Source: SICU01 sp038045445 (GTDB lineage Archaea > Nanobdellota > Nanobdellia > Pacearchaeales > GW2011-AR1). Taken from it: DNA of 48,837 nucleotides. Positions within the stretch are counted from its first letter, which is position 1. Each line of letters opens with the position of its first letter. A program made the translations under genes and the position numbers. Positions 10,350-17,163 of this stretch are shown here, in pieces. Location of the stretch: positions 1-48,837 of the forward strand of contig JBBSYC010000022.1 of the NCBI GenBank assembly GCA_038045445.1. Direction: 5' to 3'. Under the pieces are notes generated by a model. The model had not been told where the DNA came from. It did not search any database and saw only the letters and a list, made by a program, of their open reading frames with translations.

Positions 10350-10400
10350 AAGTATATAAAGATTATTAGTAAGTCAGTAAGTTAGTAACTTACTTAGTAA
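10350..10400 (-). promoter_or_regulatory. Promoter and palindrome upstream of the surface operon
   Basis: Read leftward, CTTTATATACT at about 10351-10361 is a TATA box about 65 bases before the GTG start at 10289. Just upstream of it lies a perfect hairpin, GTAAGTTAGTAACTTAC (10377-10393), inside a run of repeated AGTAAGT units (10367-10401). The repeats are placed where an operator or BRE-proximal activator site would act. A role as terminator for the vapC gene ending at 10451 is an alternative. Confidence 0.45.
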
Positions 10401-10450
10401 GTGAGAAACCATAAAATCTAGCTAATAAAAAATCCAAAAACAAGATTAAC

Positions 10451-10855
10451 CTAATACGGAGACCTAACTTTCAAACCATCAATCTTCTCAAAATCTTTTA
10501 AATTTCTCGTTAATAATTCAGATTTATTAATAATTGCAGTTGCAGCGATAATAGAATCAGGCATATCTGTTCCATAAATTCTTGATAAATCCCCTGCTTT
10601 AAGAGCAACGATATTGTCGACAGGTATTTTATTTAATCCATTAAGCATGTTAATCACAAGAGATCTGACATTATTATCAGAACAACTTTTACCTTTAATT
10701 AATTCCGTTTCAGTAATAGCGGAGAAAAGAACGTTTTGAGGATTAAAAGATAATTTATTAAAAAACTCTAAAGCGGGAGGGTAACTACGAAGATGATCTA
10801 TAAAAATACTTGAATCGATAACTACCAATTCAATTTTTTCTCTCTCTTTTTCCAC
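10451..10855 (-). CDS. vapC: VapC-type PIN-domain toxin
   Basis: 134 residues with the PIN layout: the first acidic strand VVIDSSIFIDHL, a central acidic residue in the ITETELIKG helix, and the later acidic pair in MPDSIIAATAI. These carboxylates bind metal for RNA cleavage in the VapC family. Its start overlaps the AbrB-type antitoxin gene upstream by 34 bases, the usual antitoxin-then-toxin order. Its catalytic residues look intact, so the pair may be active. Confidence 0.85.
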   Translation of the reverse strand: MEKEREKIELVVIDSSIFIDHLRSYPPALEFFNKLSFNPQNVLFSAITETELIKGKSCSDNNVRSLVINMLNGLNKIPVDNIVALKAGDLSRIYGTDMPDSIIAATAIINKSELLTRNLKDFEKIDGLKVRSPY

Positions 10856-11073
10856 TCAGACCTCACCCTCTTTTGATATTCTTCACCCGTTTCTTTTATA
10901 CCTTTCCACGCACCAGCAGCAGCCATAATTGGATTTATATCAGATTTAGTTATTGTAATTTTATCGCCCTCTATCAAAATAGTCACTTCATCTCCTTCCT
11001 TAAGCCCAGCTACTCTTCTTACATCCTTAGGTAGAGTTATTTGATAATTCCTTGTTATCTTTGATATGCCCAT
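10822..11073 (-). CDS. vapB: AbrB/SpoVT-type antitoxin of the VapBC pair
   Basis: 83 residues. Residues 1-45 form a swapped-hairpin AbrB DNA-binding domain (ITRNYQITLPKDVRRVAGLKEGDEV). The Lys/Trp/Arg-rich C-terminal tail (about 50-83) would wrap the toxin. It overlaps vapC by 34 bases. A perfect inverted repeat sits 29-46 bases upstream and is the likely autoregulatory operator. Confidence 0.85.
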   Translation of the reverse strand: MGISKITRNYQITLPKDVRRVAGLKEGDEVTILIEGDKITITKSDINPIMAAAGAWKGIKETGEEYQKRVRSEWKKREKKLNW

Positions 11074-11094
11074 ATTATTACTAAAGTTATTTAG

Positions 11095-11119
11095 CTATTT
11101 TTACTAGAATAATCTAGTA
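11095..11119 (-). promoter_or_regulatory. Operator and TATA region of vapBC
   Basis: TACTAGA (11102-11108) and TCTAGTA (11113-11119) form a perfect 7-base inverted repeat with a 4-base spacer. A leftward TATA-like TAAAAATAG overlaps its proximal edge (about 11095-11103), about 25 bases before the vapB start at 11073. The placement fits repression by the VapBC complex. Confidence 0.55.
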
Positions 11120-11155
11120 TTTAAAACTTCCTAAAAGAAAAATGAACCTAAATCA

Positions 11156-11494
11156 AAAAATCGATGCACCACCACGCCTTAAAAACTTCAATTCGTTTAG
11201 TGAGAATTGAATGGATTAGAAAATAGAAATTTTCTAAAGGTGTGGTTTGATTGGTGCTCGATTTTTGGATGCAAGAAACTTCTTCCAGAAGAGAAGTTTC
11301 TGCACAGAAGTTTGTCTTTGTAAACAAACTTCTTGTGATCGAAGTGCCGACCACATCTTAAAAACTTCAATTCGTTGAGTGAGAATTGAAGGGTTAGAGA
11401 ATCCAAATTCTCTAAAGATGTGGTTTCATCAAAATTCTAAGAATTTTGAATGTGCTCAAAAACATAAGTTTTTGACATAGGGAGGCACTGTCGA
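11156..11494. ncRNA. Hairpin-dense structured RNA with two homologous three-way-junction domains
   Basis: Two domains share one architecture. Domain A: closing helix 11172-11180/11237-11245, hairpin 11187-11194/11204-11211 with a 9-base loop, and hairpin 11217-11224/11229-11236 with a 4-base loop. Domain B: 11351-11359/11415-11423, 11365-11373/11383-11391 and 11395-11402/11407-11414. Helix differences between A and B are compensated: A-U to G-C in the second hairpin, and G-U/C-G to A-U/U-A in the closing helix. Each domain sits in a larger helix containing TCGA and a one-base bulge (11156-11171/11252-11266; 11339-11348/11484-11494). Extra hairpins lie at 11274-11301, 11306-11333, 11429-11449 and 11456-11475. 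Strand is unproven. The leftward strand would place it directly 3' of the 11516-12337 gene. Confidence 0.7.
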
Positions 11495-11515
11495 CATAAA
11501 GAAGTTTTCAAAGAC

Positions 11516-12337
11516 TCACAAATCGCTAATCTTCTTCACTTTCTCCCCATCAAAAATAATTTTATTTGAATAATTACTCCTTAAAATAGAAAGAATATCT
11601 TTTTCTACCTTTCCAGATATAAAAAACCCTAAAAAGTAAGGATTTTTAAGCAAGTCATTTTCCTTCCTTCCAACTATTTCAGGTGCCTTATCTTGCAAAT
11701 AACAACCCAAAGCATCTTCTTCAGATCCAGGATATTTTAAAAAATGTTTTTTGAGAACGCGCCTAATTATCTTAAACAACACCTTCTCATTAGAATAATT
11801 TTCTATAAATTCAAATAACTCTTTTTCAATCTTCCAATATTCTAAAAATTTTCTAACTTCTCCCTTATAATCTTTATTATAATATTTATTTATTGTTGCC
11901 CGAGTAATTTCATTTGTATTTGCAAGTCTCTCCAAATATTCCCTATCCTTTAAGTACCAATAATCTACTATATTTCTAACTGCTTGAAAATTTACAGAAT
12001 TATTGTAATATTCAAGTTCTTTAAGAAATTTGATATCAAAAATAAGATTGTATTTCCAATAATAAGAACTAAAATAAACAAAACCAAGACTGTAATAGAT
12101 ACAATTATCTAATCTAAGTAATTTTTCTATATAAGGGGCTTTTCGAAGAGACTGATGAACATTAGGTAGTTTAAGTTTTCCGTCAGTTAACACTTTATGA
12201 AATACTTTTTTATCATGAATCGCATGAACAATAATAGGACTCCCATGAACATTGACGAAAGAAGCCATAAGTTTCTTTCGCTCATTCATCTGTTTCTCAA
12301 CAGAAGGCTCTTGATTCTTGAAAGGATTTGACACCAT
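11516..12337 (-). CDS. Unknown protein linked to the structured RNA block
   Basis: The open frame extends upstream to 12418, but that would run through tRNA-Val. The ATG at 12337 (MVSNPFKNQE) is therefore preferred, giving 273 residues. Near the N-terminus is HGSPIIVHAIHDKKVFHKVL followed by TDGKLKLP. This His, then I-L-x-x-G-K-L layout resembles the first motif of some ADP-ribosyltransferase-like toxins (DarT type), with an aromatic-rich YYSLGFVYFSSYYWKY segment after it. The C-terminal half is helical and Lys/Glu-rich. The resemblance is weak and family membership is unproven. Its stop lies about 20 bases before the hairpin block, so a leftward transcript would carry both. Confidence 0.65.
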   Translation of the reverse strand: MVSNPFKNQEPSVEKQMNERKKLMASFVNVHGSPIIVHAIHDKKVFHKVLTDGKLKLPNVHQSLRKAPYIEKLLRLDNCIYYSLGFVYFSSYYWKYNLIFDIKFLKELEYYNNSVNFQAVRNIVDYWYLKDREYLERLANTNEITRATINKYYNKDYKGEVRKFLEYWKIEKELFEFIENYSNEKVLFKIIRRVLKKHFLKYPGSEEDALGCYLQDKAPEIVGRKENDLLKNPYFLGFFISGKVEKDILSILRSNYSNKIIFDGEKVKKISDL

Positions 12338-12382
12338 CAATTCATAAAGATAATTCCAATTTATTAATTTATTTAAAAATAA

Positions 12383-12455
12383 TGGCTCCAGGCAGAATCG
12401 AACTGCCGACTCCTCCACGTCAAAGAGGCGTCTTGGACCACTAGACTATGGAGCC
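12383..12455 (-). tRNA. tRNA-Val (GAC)
   Basis: A full cloverleaf on the minus strand: acceptor GGCTCCA/TGGAGCC, D arm with AGTGGTC, anticodon stem CCTCT/GGAGG, loop TTGACGT with anticodon GAC (12419-12421), and T arm GGCAG-TTCGATT-CTGCC. The discriminator is A. CCA is not encoded. Its 3' end faces the unknown gene and the structured RNA block. Confidence 0.9.
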
Positions 12456-12530
12456 GATTTAAATGGCAAATTAATATCTCTATAAAAAACTATTGGCAAA
12501 CCTTTTAAACAAAATCATCCTTAATATTTC

Positions 12531-12791
12531 ATGTTTAGTAAAAAGAAAAAGGGAGAAGACCATAAATTTTGTCCATCTTGTGGCACAAAACTCTCCTTAA
12601 AAGACACTTACTGCATAAGATGTGGATATTCTTTCCAAGCAAGAGTAGAAAAAAATAAAGGTTCAAAAAAGAAAAACTTTCTAATAGTTGTAATCTTACT
12701 TGTAATAGCTTACTTTGGATTGAGATATACAAACAACCAAACAATAATTCCTACATCATTCGCAGACGCAATCAGGACATTTTTACCTTAA
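12531..12791 (+). CDS. Zinc-ribbon protein with one C-terminal membrane helix
   Basis: 86 residues. Residues 14-33 hold a zinc ribbon with CPSC and CIRC. A Lys-rich linker follows, then a single hydrophobic helix (about residues 50-65) and a short tail. The protein should sit in the membrane with the zinc knuckle in the cytoplasm. Such small zinc_ribbon_2-type proteins are common in archaea and their function is not known. It lies between tRNA-Val, which points the other way, and the ribosomal gene pair. Confidence 0.75.
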   Translation: MFSKKKKGEDHKFCPSCGTKLSLKDTYCIRCGYSFQARVEKNKGSKKKNFLIVVILLVIAYFGLRYTNNQTIIPTSFADAIRTFLP

Positions 12792-12800
12792 GTAACAAAG

Positions 12801-12900
12801 TTTAAAAACCAACATTTCTGAGGTCTTACAGCATACTCTCGAGCCACCTGGCCGGCAAGAGACTAGCTATTTGTGCCAAGCACATTAATCTGCCAGAATA
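12801..12900 (+). ncRNA. GC-richer leader or small RNA upstream of rpl44e
   Basis: A TATA-like TTTAAAAA at 12801-12808 predicts a start near 12828-12832, leaving about 75-80 bases before the L44e start at 12908. Most genes here look leaderless, so this is unusual. The segment is clearly GC-richer than its surroundings and can form GCC-acct-GGC inside CTCT/AGAG (about 12836-12861), plus TGTGC-caa-GCACA (about 12872-12884). It could be an autoregulatory leader or a guide RNA; an AGAATA near 12895-12900 would fit an H box. No fold is compelling. Confidence 0.3.
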
Positions 12901-12907
12901 GAAACAA

Positions 12908-13237
12908 ATGAAATTGCCTGAAAAAACAAACAGATATTGCCCTTACTGTCGTAAGCAAACTTCTCAAAAAGTAGCTGTTGCTAAACAAAGGTCCCGTTCT
13001 TCAACACATCCCCTATCAAGAGGTTCAGACTTTAGAGTAAAATCAAGAGGATTCAAATCAGGATTCGGAAACCAGGGGCGTTACTCAAGACCTCCTCCAA
13101 AGAATCAGAAGATGAAAACAAAACAGACAAAAAGACTTACAGTAATGTACACATGTACAGTATGCAATAAGTCAAAAGGAATTCAAAAAGGAATAAGAGT
13201 ATCTAAAATCCAGATAGGAGAGAAAATATCTAAGTAA
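12908..13237 (+). CDS. rpl44e: Large ribosomal subunit protein L44e
   Basis: 109 residues. The two zinc-binding pairs C-P-Y-C (about residues 11-14) and C-T-V-C (about 82-85) are spaced as in L44e, and the C-terminal KTKQTKRLTVMYTCTVC block is characteristic. The basic central region (Arg/Ser/Gly/Pro-rich) is somewhat longer than the usual 92-95-residue protein. L44e lies near the tRNA exit site of the large subunit. One base separates it from S3Ae, so the two are cotranscribed. Confidence 0.85.
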   Translation: MKLPEKTNRYCPYCRKQTSQKVAVAKQRSRSSTHPLSRGSDFRVKSRGFKSGFGNQGRYSRPPPKNQKMKTKQTKRLTVMYTCTVCNKSKGIQKGIRVSKIQIGEKISK

Positions 13238-13238
13238 C

Positions 13239-13838
13239 ATGGCAGAAAAAACTAAAAAGATAATAAGAAAAAAATTCTTCGATGTATCTGTTCCACTGAC
13301 AGCTTCAAAAGTGAAACTCTATGCCACAGATGAAAGTGAACTAAATGGAAAAATAATCAAAATAGATATGACCAAGAATCTTAAAGGTAAAAATGTAGAG
13401 TTAAACGCGAAGGTAATATTAAAAGATGGAAAGACAGAAAGCGAAATAATAAGCATGATTCTTTTGCCAAGCTTCATAAGAAGAACAATGAGAAGAGGAA
13501 TAGACTATGTCGAGGACTCATTCAAAACATCTTGCAAAGATGCAGAACTCCTAATTAAGCCATTTATGATAACTAGAAACCATGTATCTAGAAAAATTAG
13601 AAAAGAAATAAGAAATAGTGCAAGAAAATTCTTGGAAAGTCGGGCAAGAATAAAAACTTCAATAGAACTATTCTCTGAAATAATGACTAATAAACTACAA
13701 AAAGCAGTCTCTCTTAAAGTAAAGAAAATATATCCTCTGGCATTTTGTGAAATTCGCTGGATAGAAATAATTGGTCCCCCGATAAAAACCAAAGAGACTC
13801 AAGAGATAAAAGAGCAAGAAGCAGACAACACAGAATAA
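13239..13838 (+). CDS. rps3ae: Small ribosomal subunit protein S3Ae (eS1)
   Basis: 199 residues. The opening KKFFDVSVP corresponds to the family K-K-W-Y-D-I-x-A-P motif, the R-R-T-M-R-R-G region to the central conserved arginines, and KKIYPLAFCEIRWIEI to the C-terminal I-Y-P-L-x-x-x-x-I-R-K strand. eS1 binds the platform of the small subunit and mRNA near the exit channel. It is at the short end of the family and ends in an acidic tail. It follows L44e by one base and precedes tRNA-Thr. Confidence 0.88.
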   Translation: MAEKTKKIIRKKFFDVSVPLTASKVKLYATDESELNGKIIKIDMTKNLKGKNVELNAKVILKDGKTESEIISMILLPSFIRRTMRRGIDYVEDSFKTSCKDAELLIKPFMITRNHVSRKIRKEIRNSARKFLESRARIKTSIELFSEIMTNKLQKAVSLKVKKIYPLAFCEIRWIEIIGPPIKTKETQEIKEQEADNTE

Positions 13839-13885
13839 AATGCAAACAAAAGCCTTTTAAGATATCATTTTCTAGAAGTTTTACC

Positions 13886-13958
13886 GCCTCTGTAGCTCAA
13901 TGGTTAGAGCAATAGTTTTGTAAACTATAGGTTGGGGGTTCAATTCCCTCCAGAGGCT
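13886..13958 (+). tRNA. tRNA-Thr (TGT), probable provirus integration target
   Basis: Acceptor GCCTCTG/CAGAGGC, D arm GCTCAATGGTTAGAGC, anticodon stem ATAGT/ACTAT, loop TTTGTAA with anticodon TGT (13919-13921), T loop TTCAATT, discriminator T. The provirus genes start 30 bases after its 3' end. Tyrosine integrases commonly use tRNA 3' ends, and the integrase lies at the far end of the element, so this is the likely left attachment site. Confidence 0.92.
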
Positions 13959-13988
13959 TTGAGATTTTTCTAAATCCCAGTAGGGGAT

Positions 13989-14264
13989 GTGAACCGTCTA
14001 GTCTTGTATGGAAAAACCATGCAAAGAGAGGCGAGATCAATAATAAAGTGTAAAGGGTGCGGCTGCATAATTGCAGTCACAGTTTGCCCAGTTTGTCACG
14101 ACAATAATTCTTCATATTTAATTAAATGTAAGAGAGAAGGGGGTTTAGCACTTCCCTGCATACGCTTCAGCCCGAAGCAGCAGCTGCTACGAGAGCTGTG
14201 GGTGGCTTGCAGGTTTAGGACTAAATTGAATTCTGTTATTACGCAGGAGGGCGTTAGAGTGTAA
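13989..14264 (+). CDS. Small zinc-ribbon protein, first provirus gene
   Basis: A GTG start at 13989 is preceded by AGGGGAT, a good ribosome-binding site; an ATG at 14019 is the alternative. 91 residues. C-K-G-C-G-C followed by C-P-V-C gives a compact zinc knuckle around residues 21-37. The rest is basic, as expected for nucleic-acid binding. It is probably an early DNA- or RNA-binding or regulatory protein. The family was not recognised. Confidence 0.55.
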   Translation: MNRLVLYGKTMQREARSIIKCKGCGCIIAVTVCPVCHDNNSSYLIKCKREGGLALPCIRFSPKQQLLRELWVACRFRTKLNSVITQEGVRV

Positions 14265-14416
14265 TTTTGTCTTCTTTTTTGGATTGGAATAGAAATCTAG
14301 TCTTAGAAAAGAAAGCGAAAAAACATGAGCGTAAATGAACGAAATGAACGCTAAAACTACTTCTAAAAGATCAGAGCAGGAAAAGCTTCTGCTTGTGCGG
14401 AGAGGTGCGTAATACA

Positions 14417-14764
14417 ATGTTTAGGGACGCATATACTTACAAGAGAAAGAAGGAAAAACCGAACAGTTTGAGAGATCAACCAACAATAAGTTTTAGGTGT
14501 GATCTTGATGGCGAAACTCTAGGCTACTTGAAAAGTCTGAAGCGTGGAAAAGCTCGCTCTCAATTTATCAATCAGGCCATAATCATGAAACATTTTCATG
14601 ACAAGTATCACAAAGGCTTTCTTTTGCAAATGATGCAGCATAACTTTTACCAATGCAAGCATTTGCTGCGACAAATTGGATCTGCTTTTAGTGAACTGCA
14701 AAACAGGGAAGCGAATTCTAAGGGACTAAACACAAAGGAGCAAGCACCCTATGCCAAAAAATGA
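14417..14764 (+). CDS. Basic helical protein, possible ribbon-helix-helix DNA-binding protein
   Basis: 115 residues from the ATG at 14417, which has GGAGAGGTG 9-17 bases upstream; a TTG at 14393 is also in frame. Residues 20-55 (about ISFRCDLDGETLGYLKSL followed by a Lys/Arg-rich SQFINQAIIM helix) follow the strand-helix-helix rhythm of ribbon-helix-helix regulators. The C-terminal half is helical with His and Gln. The last four bases overlap the next gene (ATGA). Confidence 0.5.
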   Translation: MFRDAYTYKRKKEKPNSLRDQPTISFRCDLDGETLGYLKSLKRGKARSQFINQAIIMKHFHDKYHKGFLLQMMQHNFYQCKHLLRQIGSAFSELQNREANSKGLNTKEQAPYAKK

Positions 14765-15012
14765 GGCCGTGCGAAATTTGCGGAGAAATAAGCGTGATCT
14801 GCAACAAGATAGAAGGCCAACCAAGAAACACAGCTCGCCTGTTTCTCTGCCAGAGTTGCAGAAAGATAAAACCTCTGTTGGAAGTGCCGAAGTTCAGACA
14901 GCGAGTAAAGAATTTCACGACGCAGGAGATCGAACACATCCCGTACAACAGAATGACGCAGATCGTAATAATGAAGGAGCTACGAGTTTTATGGAAACTT
15001 ACCAAAAATTGA
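14761..15012 (+). CDS. Zinc-ribbon protein, provirus early region
   Basis: 83 residues starting MRPCEICGEISVICN, with C-E-I-C (residues 4-7) and C-Q-S-C (about 30-33) forming a treble-clef or zinc-ribbon fold, then a basic helical tail. This frame is chosen over the overlapping one starting at 14751 because it keeps both Cys pairs and couples by ATGA to the preceding gene. It overlaps the start of the next zinc-ribbon gene by 22 bases. Confidence 0.6.
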   Translation: MRPCEICGEISVICNKIEGQPRNTARLFLCQSCRKIKPLLEVPKFRQRVKNFTTQEIEHIPYNRMTQIVIMKELRVLWKLTKN

Positions 15013-15239
15013 AGTGTGTTTATTGTGGCTACGAGCTAGCTAGTAAAGCAAAAAGGCCTAAGTGTTACAAATGTGGTCGTCGTAGATTCAATAAAATTTC
15101 TGAATTCAGTGTTATTAAAAATTACAATTTGAAAGGGGGTGTGAACATGGCTAAAGAAACTGAAGCTAAAAAGTCTGAAGAGGAAAAGAAAGAAGTTCAG
15201 ACAGAAGAAGCGGACGAACTAGATACTTTGTTTGATTAA
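14991..15239 (+). CDS. Zinc-ribbon protein with acidic tail
   Basis: 82 residues from the ATG at 14991 (METYQKLKCVYCGYEL). C-V-Y-C and C-Y-K-C (about residues 9-29) form a rubredoxin-type zinc knuckle. The C-terminal 31 residues are acidic/Lys-rich. An internal ATG at 15147 follows a strong AGGGGGTG, so a separate 30-residue acidic peptide could also be made. The larger frame at 14751 is disfavoured because it overlaps a better gene. Confidence 0.5.
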   Translation: METYQKLKCVYCGYELASKAKRPKCYKCGRRRFNKISEFSVIKNYNLKGGVNMAKETEAKKSEEEKKEVQTEEADELDTLFD

Positions 15240-15241
15240 CA

Positions 15242-15820
15242 ATGAACTACAAAGAATTCGCTGCTCAATTCAGAGCAGAGAAAAAAGGTACAGGCGTAAA
15301 AGCAGATATAACGACGATAAACAAGGCATGGAAAGAATTTCAGGAGAAAGAAAAAAGTGCTGTTGAAGAAAAGATTGAAGTTGTGCCACAAGCAACTGAA
15401 ATATTGCAACAACAACCTGTTACGGCTCAATCAGAAGAAAAAACAGTAGAAGTTAAGCCTGAAGAAAACTTAGACAGAGAGAAAATGTATACTGCTGTTG
15501 CTGATAGTGTGCATCAAGCTCTCGCAGGAATTGTAAGCTTATCTACAAACAAAGAAGTGCAGATAAACGAAAAACAGATTGAAAAGTTAAACACTTCAGG
15601 AGTTTTGCTTTTGAAAAAATACGACGTGAACGGCAAGCTCTTGGAATATAGCCCTGAAATTGCATACTGCTTGACACTTGCAGATATCGGGACACAAGTT
15701 TACTTAGAGTTGAGAAAGAAAAAGACCGTGCAGCAAAAACAAGAAGTAAAGCTTCCAGAGCCTGCAACCAACTCAAAGCAAGACGTGAACAGTTTTAACA
15801 AGCTCATTGAGAAAGCATGA
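15242..15820 (+). CDS. Provirus protein, charged and helical, unknown function
   Basis: 192 residues. The N-terminal 40 residues (KEFAAQFRAEKKGTGV, then INKAWKEFQEKEK) look like a helical nucleic-acid-binding unit. A Gln/Glu-rich linker follows (about 45-85), then a mixed alpha/beta domain (about 85-165) and a charged tail. No catalytic motif is seen. It overlaps the next gene by four bases (ATGA), so it belongs to the left operon. A role in genome binding or packaging is only a guess. Confidence 0.6.
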   Translation: MNYKEFAAQFRAEKKGTGVKADITTINKAWKEFQEKEKSAVEEKIEVVPQATEILQQQPVTAQSEEKTVEVKPEENLDREKMYTAVADSVHQALAGIVSLSTNKEVQINEKQIEKLNTSGVLLLKKYDVNGKLLEYSPEIAYCLTLADIGTQVYLELRKKKTVQQKQEVKLPEPATNSKQDVNSFNKLIEKA

Positions 15821-16038
15821 AAGAAGAGTTTAAAGAAAAAGTCTTAGAAACTATTGAGCAGATTCTGGGAAATTTGGGTGGTGAAATGCTTTACTTAGTT
15901 ATTAGGCCTATTGTAAGTCTTGCAAAACCAGAGCTTGAAAGAATACTAGAAGAGAAACCTGAAGAAGTTTACAGGTGGCTTGCAAATGTAAAAGAAAAAA
16001 TCAACGAAGCACTAGCTATTTACGACGGTGGAAAGTGA
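15817..16038 (+). CDS. Small helical provirus protein
   Basis: 73 residues, almost entirely predicted amphipathic helix (KEKVLETIEQILGNL, a central hydrophobic YLVIRPIVSLA stretch, then a Glu/Lys-rich helix). It is coupled by ATGA to the gene before it and overlapped at its end by the next small frame. Function unknown. Confidence 0.55.
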   Translation: MKEEFKEKVLETIEQILGNLGGEMLYLVIRPIVSLAKPELERILEEKPEEVYRWLANVKEKINEALAIYDGGK

Positions 16039-16177
16039 AACAAGACTGTTATTCAAGTGTAAGATTAAAGACTTCAAGAAATGTTATCAAGCGTATCTTA
16101 ACGTCTTTGGAAAAGATGCGACTTTAGCGGAGATATTCAAGGAATTTGAAAACAATAGTTTGCAAATGCGGAAATAG
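16028..16177 (+). CDS. Small basic provirus protein, candidate
   Basis: A GTG start at 16028 opens a 49-residue frame: (M)ESETRLLFKCKIKDFKKCYQ, then a helical Lys/Phe-rich end. It overlaps its neighbours on both sides, as elsewhere in this compact operon. Two Cys and many Lys hint at nucleic-acid binding. Translation is not certain. Confidence 0.3.
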   Translation: MESETRLLFKCKIKDFKKCYQAYLNVFGKDATLAEIFKEFENNSLQMRK

Positions 16178-16319
16178 AATAGCGGTTCATGAAAGAAACA
16201 TCAAAGCCCTCAAATGCTCAAAATGCAGCCTAAGCTTTGTTAATATTTTTTGTGGGCGGCGTGGCGAAGCATTGAGGGGGAAAGAAGAGATTGTAGAGAG
16301 AGGATTGCATGAAAATTGA
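16146..16319 (+). CDS. Small zinc-ribbon protein overlapping the packaging ATPase gene
   Basis: A 57-residue frame from a TTG at 16146 reads (M)KTIVCKCGNRIAVHERN, then C-S-K-C. The C-K-C-G ... C-S-K-C spacing is a classical short zinc ribbon, so this frame is probably real despite its unusual start. It ends 11 bases inside the ATPase gene. It is the fourth zinc-knuckle protein of the left arm. Confidence 0.5.
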   Translation: MKTIVCKCGNRIAVHERNIKALKCSKCSLSFVNIFCGRRGEALRGKEEIVERGLHEN

Positions 16320-16911
16320 ATCAAACCTAAGAATATTCATAACTGGAAAAACACAGAGCGGAAAGAGTTACCTAGCAAAGCACATCTTGCAGCAATTCAA
16401 TAACAGAGTTATTTACGATATCAAAAGAGAGTATTCTGCTCTCGGTTTGGTTGTTAGAACTTTCAAGGAATTTGACAAAGCAATAAAAGGCGGCTGCAAT
16501 AAGGTGGTTTATCAGCCAGAGGATCTAAGCCAAGAACATTTTAATGAAGTCTGTGGATACATTTATAGCAATCTAAAGAACATCATGTTTTGCGTCGATG
16601 AAGTGCATAATTTCTGTACAAAATCCTTTATTCCTTTTGAATTTAAGAAATTAATTACTATTACACAAGGAGATCCTTACCGTATTGGTGTTATTTCAAT
16701 CACGCAGAGGCCTGCAAACACGCATAACGATGTAATTAGCAATTCAAGCCTATATATCGCCTTTAAACTCAACCTAAGAAACGATATTAAGGCTGTAGAG
16801 GAAAGCACAGGCATACCCGAAGAACAGCTTAGAGAGCTACCCTATAGATGGTTCTTTGTTTACAACGATAGAAGTGAGAAAGAAACAATTACCAAACACA
16901 AACCTCTTTAA
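16309..16911 (+). CDS. Virion genome-packaging ATPase (A32/HerA-FtsK type)
   Basis: 200 residues, the usual size for packaging ATPases of PRD1/adenovirus-lineage viruses. Walker A is GKTQSGKS (residues about 13-20). Walker B is NIMFCVDE (about 91-98), with the acidic pair followed by V-H-N. A sensor-like ISITQRP lies near residue 130. The protein would pump DNA into preformed capsids. It starts inside the preceding zinc-ribbon frame and ends the left operon; a new promoter follows at about 16934. The Walker motifs are plain; the viral role is inferred from size and neighbours. Confidence 0.8.
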   Translation: MKIESNLRIFITGKTQSGKSYLAKHILQQFNNRVIYDIKREYSALGLVVRTFKEFDKAIKGGCNKVVYQPEDLSQEHFNEVCGYIYSNLKNIMFCVDEVHNFCTKSFIPFEFKKLITITQGDPYRIGVISITQRPANTHNDVISNSSLYIAFKLNLRNDIKAVEESTGIPEEQLRELPYRWFFVYNDRSEKETITKHKPL

Positions 16912-16962
16912 CTATATAGTTTTCTCTAAAACATTTATAAAGCGCAAAGATCCTTATTTTTT

Positions 16963-17163
16963 ATGACAGAGTACATAGGTTCAATCTGGGTAAACACTAC
17001 AGGTTCAGGAACATACAAAAATATTTATTATGGATTTATAGATGTAGGCAGTTATCACGCACACGTTGTCGTTAGTGGCGGAGCTGTTCCTTATTGGAGA
17101 GATGTAAGCGGATTAAACCCTTTAGTAAAGGGCTGTGGTTCAGTTTACTTTGATTACAATTAA
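16963..17163 (+). CDS. Small beta-rich provirus protein
   Basis: 66 residues, rich in Gly, Tyr and Val with alternating hydrophobic residues (MTEYIGSIWVNTTGSGTY), suggesting a small beta-sandwich or virion surface protein. It has its own TATA box (TTTATAAA, about 16934-16941) 27 bases before the ATG, so it opens a new, probably late, transcription unit. It is coupled to the next gene (TAATGG). Confidence 0.5.
   Translation: MTEYIGSIWVNTTGSGTYKNIYYGFIDVGSYHAHVVVSGGAVPYWRDVSGLNPLVKGCGSVYFDYN

Noticed and set aside
10367..10401. AGTAAGT tandem units as a CRISPR or microsatellite
   Set aside because: Too few and too short; they form a small palindromic operator-like element.
11148..11406. Leftward reading frames of 68-69 codons across the hairpin block
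   Set aside because: They arise from the repeated hairpins, have no ribosome-binding site and cross perfect inverted repeats; the structure explains the sequence better.
11156..11494. CRISPR array
   Set aside because: Repeats are inverted and nested, not evenly spaced direct repeats with unique spacers, and no cas gene is near.
12338..12418. N-terminal extension of the unknown gene upstream of 12337
   Set aside because: It would be translated out of the tRNA-Val 3' part; a start at the ATG at 12337 avoids the tRNA.
14265..14416. Short frame MNAKTTSKRSEQ and on at about 14344
   Set aside because: Only 22 codons, no ribosome-binding site; treated as spacer between early provirus genes.
14751..14990. 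Long frame that starts at 14751 and runs to 15239
   Set aside because: Its first 80 codons overlap the better zinc-ribbon frame at 14761-15012 and lack Cys pairs; the real start is likely 14991 or 15147.
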